From Tulasnella sp. 424 (Eukaryota > Basidiomycota > Agaricomycetes > Cantharellales > Tulasnellaceae): 64,000 bases of DNA. The stretch is from the NCBI GenBank assembly GCA_019633425.1, contig WSUB01000089.1, forward strand, positions 108,076 through 172,075, written 5' to 3'. Positions 57,260-64,000 of the stretch are shown here, piece after piece. How positions within the stretch are numbered: position 1 is the first letter of the stretch; each line of letters opens with the position of its first letter. The position numbers and the translations under genes are program-made. Under the pieces are notes generated by a model. The model did not search any database and had not been told where the DNA came from. It saw only the letters and a program-made list of their open reading frames with translations.

Positions 57260-59477
57260 CTGTCGTGAAATCGTCGTGTCAGGCAAAAGTGAGATTTTGA
57301 TGCGAACTGCGAGGGAGTCGAGAGGGGGGAGACTCACGATGACCAGCAATCAGAGCGTAACGAAAGGAAAGGAAGGAAGAAAAAGAGAGGGAAGGGGGAG
57401 GGACCGGCACAAAGAACGGAGAAAGGAGGGAAGGGGGAGGGAGAAATAAAGAGGGGAGGGGAGTGAGAGACAGTCTTTGCGGGCTCTCAAACCCATTTAT
57501 GTACATCTGAGTTTCAATTCCCCACCCTGACCCACCACAAATTTGCACAACTTAGGGTTTATTCAGCCACAACTCGCCAAGGACAACAGCACATCCAATT
57601 CAGCCCTTGATCTCCCTTTCTTGTGTTCAATGCATTGGACCAGCCACTGCACTCGACGAGGAAAACAAGAAAAAAGTCCCCGTCGAGCATCGGTGAATTT
57701 CCCAATTTAGAGGGCGATTTTTCCGTGGCCTTCGCAAGATTGATGCCACGCCACCCAGCAGCTGATTCTCTCAATTCCGAGGTATCTCAAAGCGTGCAGC
57801 TTCGATTCCACGGCGAGCAATTATTCGCATCCGGCGACCGCAGTCCATCGCTTGCGTCCAAGTGAGACAGGGTGGGCGCCGCATTGGGCGGGACATGTCA
57901 CGTAAACCCCCGCCCTGCGCTCCACCCCCTGAAAGTGGGATCCACCCGACTCACCACTCACAAAGCAGATTGCATGGACCTCTATCCCCTTTGTTCCTCC
58001 TTATCGTCCCGCCGGCACCCAAAGCAGCAATGAGCCCAAAAGGGGAAACGGTCGAGCGCATTGTCTCGGTGCGATCAAGAAAGCAGTCTGACACAAGGAA
58101 CACCGACGCCAAGCTTAAGCGTACCCCGCCTGCGGCATCTCTCGGCACCTCTTGGAACCTTCCCAACCCTATTCTTGGTCGCGACGGTGTTGACAACGAA
58201 CAAGAACAAATTGGCTCGACCCCCGTCGTTGCCAAGTTTCCAGAAGTTTCCCCGCTTTGAGAAAAAACTGCTGGCACCTTCTCCGGGTACCTCCGTTCAA
58301 TTGTTCCGGGATCCACGTCTCCGACGACAACGCATCGCGGTGTGCCTTGTTTAGGTGCCTGCCGCCGGCCACCACAAGCCGCCCAAGTGCGGCCCTTGCC
58401 TCTCCACCCACTGCGCATTTCCGTTGGGGCGACTGTGCTCTTCCATCACTTGGTTAGGCGTTGTATCCACATAGAATGTATGGCTAGATGGAGCTATGGG
58501 TCCATGCCATCGTTTGAAGTCCCCGGGCCACCTCAACCCATTGAGATTCGGGATAGATTGTCACCTCTCTCGCAGGGACCGACTTCTAAGTTGAAGGCAT
58601 TGCTGCACTGCAGAGAGAGCGGCTTCCTTTGCTTTCATTCTTGAGCGAATTCCATGGGCCATCCATGGAGACACTCGGCGCACCCCTTCCCAGGCATCTT
58701 CCGAGGAGGGTGTTTCAAAACACAAAGCCGGGAGCAACTGTTCCGAAATGCTTGTGGGTTTACATCCGGCTCAAGCCCCACAATAAACACCAAGCGCGGA
58801 TCTTGGAGTTGAATTCGTTCCGCCCTTCTCCGCCAACGCCGAAGACGGTAGAACCGATCATGACATGGAACAATATGGTAGCCTCCAAACAATGGCATCA
58901 AACGGCGTAGTGAACTCCAAGCTTCGGATGGGCACTTTCCAGAAGAGCCGAAGAGCGTCGGCGATCGTAGAGGCGGAGAATAGGATCCCCTATCGGCGGT
59001 CAAAGGCATTCCAAGGAGCGAATTCAAAGAGAGGGACAGTATTCGCCACACAGAGATACTGGCATAGCTCATTCCTGTCTCATCGCTCTTTTATATGTAT
59101 TACCGTTGACCGTATGAGAATAGATGGCTGGCGGTTTTGGTTATCCCATGTCGACTCTGCGGCTGCCAAGCCAACGGCCGAAACGGGATGACCTAAACCG
59201 TCGTGCGTAAATCCTATTTCCTGCAATATGTTAAGCTCGGCTTGTGGATTCGGGTGAAATATATCCTCGATACAAGCATTCGATTTTGGGCAGTTTATTC
59301 ACACTCGTTGGAATCCCTCGCTTGAAAGAGCTGTCGTGCACTGTACCCCCTCCGGCTTTTAAGAAGCCGATCTCGTATTCCAGAGGATTATTATACAGAT
59401 ATTACATAAAAGGCACCCATACCCACTGAATTTGACGGTAAGGACGTCGTACGTTAAAAGCCTTTCACAGTGGAGTT
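57260..59477. other. Long intergenic region, no gene seen
   Basis: About 2.2 kb. The first 230 bases are the lyase leader, strongly A/G-rich on the plus strand (57360-57470). Frames such as 57862-58260 plus and 58635-59072 minus have no family motifs or plausible splicing. It may hold an unrecognised gene or regulatory DNA. Confidence 0.4.
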
Positions 59478-60910
59478 TCACAGTGGAGCCTCTACCTCCG
59501 CCACAATCGGTACATGATCCGATCCGCCATAAATCTCACTACGAATCTCGCAGGTCTTTATTCTTGGATATATGCGTTCACTCACGACGACTGACAACAG
59601 ACCAAAAAGGTTCGTCAGTCTCCCCTGCGTAGAGTAAGCGCTCAAACGGCGGAAAGAAGCGTCACTTACACATATCCAACCTCCATCCAATCCCTTTCTC
59701 CCTACATTTTCTCAAGAACGAGTAATACGTAAAGTCCTGCTCGTCGGGATTCATCTTGCGCCAGACGTCGATGAACTTGCCTGGTGTCGGGGCGTCGCCG
59801 TCTTCCTCCCCCTCCTCGGCTTCCGGTGGCGTCGGGTTGAGGATCTCGGCAAACGCTTCAGTCTCGATCGCGGTATACCCCGCAGACTTGTTCCAATTGG
59901 GCTTAGGGTTCTTCAAGTCCTTGGCAGTGGGCGCGACATTCAAGTCTCCAGCCCAGATGACAGGTTTTAGGGAGTCCAGGTGACGAATGTGAGCGGTGAA
60001 AGCGCGTTGCCATTCGATTTTAGAGTCCATGGTCTACGAAAGAAACAGCAACGCCCGCCACAAATCAACAGATTGTAGGCTTGGATCGGCCATTTCATTC
60101 ATACCTTAAGCTTCTGCCCCGCGTTCACGACGTAAGTCGCAATGACGTACAAGGTCTCAAACTCCAAGATGACCAGTCTCCCTTTCACGAGGTCCGGAGT
60201 GGCGATGTCTGGGAGGACGTAGGTGACGTTTATAGGTTTGATTTTTGAGAAAACGGCGGTCCCAGCTGAAAAGACGACATTCGCTGGTCAGCCAATCGCC
60301 CGCGGATCACGGTGCCCTTTTAATCGCGACTTGCCATATCCTTTCTTCGTGGCGATGTTCCAATACCTGTGAGGATACAGGTTATCGATAAACGGGTCGA
60401 CCGGGATGTCATTCATCTACGGGAAAAGTCAGGATCAGCTGAACGCAGCAAAACCACAGCCATCCTGTACCTTTGTCTCCGTCAACAGCAGTATGTCAGG
60501 GACTTCAGCCTCGACATAGCGCTTGAATCCCTTTCAATACGAGCACGGAAAAGGGTAAGACGCAAAGACACCCTATAGAATAGGGGGAGCGGGCGGACCT
60601 TTTTCTGGCAAGCCCGAAAACCCGCCACGTTCCAACTGCAAATCTTGACGGTCCCAGGTGTGGCAGGCGGTACTTCAATGACTTCTGGGATAGTCATATT
60701 CGTATATTTCAAGAGTTTCGATCCTCCTTGCATACTCTCATCATCGTCTTCGAGAACGGTAGCACTGCTCTTGCTTTTTTTCAGTGGCCGTTCGCCATGG
60801 TCCGACCCGGGCGAACTTGAAGCCTGAGACTCGGCGGGCGCATCTGAGAACGAGGAACCTTTCCTTTTGAGGATTCGCGAACTTGAGGGAGTGATGGATT
60901 GAGTAGACAT
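59478..60910 (-). CDS. AP endonuclease, exonuclease III family (APE1-type)
   Basis: Minus-strand exons 60910-60599, 60530-60471, 60416-60335, 60265-60105, 60033-59670, 59590-59478; 1092 nt, 363 residues. It cuts DNA at abasic sites in base-excision repair. The N-terminal 80 residues are a charged, Ser-rich tail with basic clusters (SRILKRKG, PLKKSKSS), probably nuclear localisation. Catalytic motifs: KICSWNVAGFRA (metal-binding Asn), LLLTETK (Glu122), AGTAVFSK, WAGDLNVAP (Asp and Asn), and GGSDHVP (catalytic Asp-His). The KGY/AGTAV junction uses a GC-AG intron (GCAAGT donor just below 60335). An acidic insertion EAEEGEEDGD sits in the loop after the GDLN motif. Confidence 0.93.
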
Positions 60911-62108
60911 AAGTGGGGCGGGGAAGGGAGATAAAAAGACAGGTGGGCGTGAAAGAGACAAAAAACGACGGTGGAGGTGACGCGCCGAGATGAAGAGCAT
61001 TGCGGTGACTAAATACGCGTGCTTTCTCGCGGTTGGCTTTGAATGTTGTGCGTTCTATGAACCTGAGGACCAAGCACCCCTCTCAATAACTGTTTCTAAC
61101 GCCTATTACCTCTCCAAATTCTTTCCTGCGAGAGGAGCTTAAAATTTTCTGTGAGGAAAATGAAGGGTCGAGGGAATCACTTCCGGTCGTGCATTTCACT
61201 GGACCGGACATCGACTCCCGCTATACGATTCGCATCTCTCTCTGATAGATCAATAAATTGGAAGAAGTGGAGAACGTGCAAGTAGCTCCGTTTTATTTGA
61301 CAGCTGCGATGTCGTTCGTCATGAATGGTGTCCAAGAATTTCGCCTTGACCACTTCAAGTGTGGAAACGTCGTGCGATATTGCCCAATTTGGCCAAAGAA
61401 TACTCGGCGTACACTAAGCCTTGGTTCGTCATGGTACAGGAGCCCTGGTTATCAAATTGTCGAAATTTGCTGACAAAGGCGAACACATCGGCCGGCCGGC
61501 GGGTTCTATTAATACCGTCGCTGAACCTTCCCAGCTTCCCATGCCCCCCCGCCAAGCTCCACGTCGAAGCAACTCGTCGACGTCGGTGTGAATATTTTGA
61601 ACTTGAAATTTTAGGCGATTGGCACCGTTGGGGATGTCACCCTCATAGAAACAAGAAATACTGCTCAACGGATCGACACTGACCACCTGATTCAGTTGCT
61701 TGGAACGGTCCGTCCCGAGGCAGCTTCTTACAAGCTGTCAAGCCACTCGGAACATTTGGTATTACCCACGTATGCTCAAGCTTTTCGGGCCTCCACAGTA
61801 CCGTCGGGCTCATCGTCCACGGCAACGCCGCTGTCAATACAGTTCCTCGACTCTTACTCTTGCATGAACCTGCATATGCCGCTCAGGTGTACTTCATATG
61901 CACACGCACATAGTCTTTTGGATTCCTTTCTTCGAAGCTAGCGGTTCGACTTACGAAAAGCGGCATAAGATATAGAATGGGATTGGCCGGTGGGCGGAAC
62001 CATTGCCCACTGTTCCTCCGAAAATACCACTCGTACACATCTGTCTTATTCCTATTTTAAGATGCTTGTCATTTATTCCGATGCGTACAAGGCAGCATAC
62101 CTTGGCTG
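60911..62108. other. Intergenic with left copy of a direct repeat
   Basis: No gene I can support. About 61015-61505 recurs at about 63350-64000 in the same orientation. On the minus strand a piece reads RPADVFAFVSKF (near 61490), which resembles the start of SRPBCC/START-like domains; flanking frames do not continue it convincingly. It may be a decayed gene. Confidence 0.4.
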
Positions 62109-62115
62109 TATAAAG
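62109..62115 (+). promoter_or_regulatory. TATA box of the small secreted protein gene
   Basis: TATAAAG, 90 bp upstream of the ATG at 62205. Confidence 0.6.
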
Positions 62116-62204
62116 GAGTAGTTATTATGGCTCTGAGTTCAGCATCGGTTCAGTGTTCTTCACTTGCCTATCTACAGTCTTTCACTTGAACCACATCTCT
62201 CAAC

Positions 62205-62910
62205 ATGAAGCTCACCGCTCTTTATCTCACTTCCATCGTCCTTCTTCCTTCCTTCGTCGCTGCTGTTGCGATTCCAGACGAAGCTAGTACTCTCGCCAAG
62301 CGAGGTGGCGAAGTCGTCTATCTCGCCGACTGCACGCGTACTAGCCAGTCCACAGGCTCCCAATACCCCGCATCGTACGGTGCGTGGTATGCGGACGTCG
62401 ACAACTCTCTGGACGGAAGCACGGTGAGGCCGTATTCTTTCCTTAATCATCGATTCAGCCACCTGATGCTTTCCGTCCGAATAGCTCCCCGATGACCTTT
62501 CCAACGAATACAGGGACTGGTCCAACGGAGGTAAGCCGGTTGCCAGTTTATATGCGCATTCACCCGAAATTGACCATCTTTCGACTCCATAGGCACTTAT
62601 CTCCGCTGGGAAGGACAGGAGAACGACGTCCACTGGAAAGACTCGGATGTCGTAGTCCAGACGCACATCGACACGGATGCTCAGAGCCGAAACTTCGGCG
62701 ACTGGGCTGGGTGGGCTCAACGCACCTCTGATGGAAAGACATTCAATTGCTACAAGGTTCGTTCTAATTTTTGACTTCCGGATGGATCGGTTCTGATGAA
62801 ATGAGCGGGTCCTATAGGACAACTACCGTCAGCTTTTCAACTGGTATCCCCCTGTTCCCGATGGGACTGACAACAGCATCTACTGCTGGTCTATCTACTG
62901 GTGTCTCTAA
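62205..62910 (+). CDS. Small secreted protein of unknown function
   Basis: Exons 62205-62423, 62485-62530, 62593-62756, 62818-62910; 522 nt, 173 residues. A signal peptide (M-K-L-T-A-L-Y-L...VAAVA, cut near residue 21) is followed by ASTLAKR, a possible Kex2-type processing site at Lys-Arg (residues 32-33). The mature part is rich in Trp, Tyr and Asp, with four Cys (LADCTR, FNCYK, IYCWSIYWCL), compatible with two disulfides in an extracellular protein. I do not recognise the family; it resembles the many lineage-specific secreted proteins of mushrooms. It has a TATA box and lies between two direct repeats, a setting often seen for recently moved or fast-evolving genes. Confidence 0.8.
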
Positions 62911-64000
62911 ACCGCTTGAACTCGAAGCTTTTCGCTGCCGTCATTCCTTTCGGCTCAATCCCAAACTACAATGCCCCTTACTAAGCTGTAGCCGTTTTAT
63001 GTCTGCTTGTAACGGTTATTTGGCTTCCCTCTTTTAAAAAATTATTATGCGAGCGCACATCTATATCTTGCACTCCCGATGGAAGCTGCACAGTGCACAT
63101 AGTCAACCTCCCCCAGCTAATGAGAGAAACGTGTGAGCTCGTCAAACAAGCAACTATAATCATCGAAAACAGGCTTCGGAATTCGGAGAGCGAGCCATTG
63201 TTGGACGTGTTCGTGCAAACCGGCAACTCCCTCCCGAGTGCCCTGTAATGCTGTGAGAACCATGGTCCCAGCTACGGCATACGGTACCGGGAACCGAGAC
63301 AAGCCGCCGGGAAGTTATCCCATTTCTGCGGCTGCCAAGCCAACGGCCGGAGTGAATACTTTCTCGCGGTTGGCGTGTTTGGAGTTCTACAGACCCCGAG
63401 GCAGTCACTCCCACACAGGTGGGAAACGGACATGTTCGCCTGGAAAACATGAAGGTAACATGGAACAAATAATACCTACCTAATGGGGCAAGTGCGTCCA
63501 TGTTCTTTGTGTGCACAGTGCCGCACTCATGTTCCCGACCAAACCTGCTGATTTATCCCCAGTGCCACTCCCTCGATAACCTATTTCTAAGGTCCATTAC
63601 CTTTCCAAGGACTTAGAAGAGCTGAGACTTCTCTGTGAAGAAAAATGATGGTTCGAAGGGTTTCCTCGCCATAATGCATTTTACTGGAGTCTACTTCGAA
63701 TGGACTCCCGTTACATGATTCGTCTCTCTCTGTGATCCACCAATAAAACAAGTTAGAAGCGAACTATTTGAAATTCAATCCATTTCATTTGACCGCCACG
63801 ATGCCGTTGAATGGCGTTCAAGACTTTCAGCCTGGGCGCTTCGAGTGTTGAAACGTCGTGCGATATCGTTCAAACTTCAAAATGGATAAGGCAAACTCGA
63901 CACACACGAAACATTTCTTCGTTATGGTGCATGACCACTGCTTATCAAGTTGTCGAATTTGCTGACAAAGGCGAACACGTCGGCCGGGGATTGCTTGTTC
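62911..64000. repeat. Right copy of the direct repeat and 3' flank of the secreted protein gene
   Basis: From about 63350 to the window end the sequence follows 61015-61505, including the shared tracts CGTCGTGCGATAT and GCTGACAAAGGCGAACAC. Divergence is moderate. The stretch 62911-63350 shows no gene. The repeat continues past the window end. Confidence 0.55.

Noticed and set aside
58635..59072. 145-codon minus-strand frame in the long intergenic region
   Set aside because: No motif, no signal peptide, and no similarity to anything else in the window.

Overview
This window is a piece of a filamentous fungal genome, very probably a mushroom-forming basidiomycete (Agaricomycetes). Genes are split by many short introns of about 50-120 bp with GT...AG ends, intergenic spaces are small, and the protein families are typical of that group: tandem DUF6535 membrane proteins, DUF6697-like proteins, a PL14 lyase, a Gpd/Ste18-type G-gamma, and an intron-riddled pirin. 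All gene models below were spliced by hand. In the intact models the exon lengths sum to whole codons and the family motifs run unbroken across junctions, but no transcript data were available.

Layout. 1-11.3 kb is a degenerating tandem array of Rab11/Ypt3-type GTPase genes (four copies, the first cut by the window edge) with shared flanking modules and a 95-bp N gap inside the repeat. 11.4-15.4 kb holds two small Cys-rich, metallothionein-like genes flanking a TLC-domain membrane protein. 16.3-25.5 kb is an ordinary housekeeping stretch: mitochondrial thioredoxin, G-protein gamma subunit, a coiled-coil protein, a GPI-type cupredoxin, an inositol-polyphosphate 5-phosphatase and a tRNA isopentenyltransferase. 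25.8-35.7 kb is an adenosine-deaminase (ADGF-type) gene followed by a tandem segmental duplication carrying its 3' end plus a complete DUF6535 gene. 36.4-44.8 kb is conserved again: pirin, the GID/CTLH E3 subunit Rmd5, the ribosome-assembly protein Nsa1/WDR74, and a Gyp7-type TBC RabGAP. 45-57.3 kb is a second tandem duplication: two complete DUF6697-like genes and one fragment, two copies of a 2.4-kb non-coding block, and one complete plus one truncated PL14 lyase. 59.5-62.9 kb carries an APE1-type AP endonuclease and a small secreted protein, the latter between two direct repeats.

The genes do not form one pathway. The theme of the window is local tandem duplication followed by decay (Rab11, DUF6535/ADGF, DUF6697/PL14) set between conserved single-copy genes. 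The most unusual sequence-level observation is extreme microexon use: a 5-nt exon next to the Rab11 P-loop, an 11-nt exon in both metallothionein-like genes, a 13-nt exon in the deaminase, and a pirin gene that keeps its reading frame only if 10-, 14- and single-nucleotide exons are spliced in. Three GC-AG introns with an identical GCAAGT donor were also needed. I did not find a convincing new defence, toxin or biosynthetic system.
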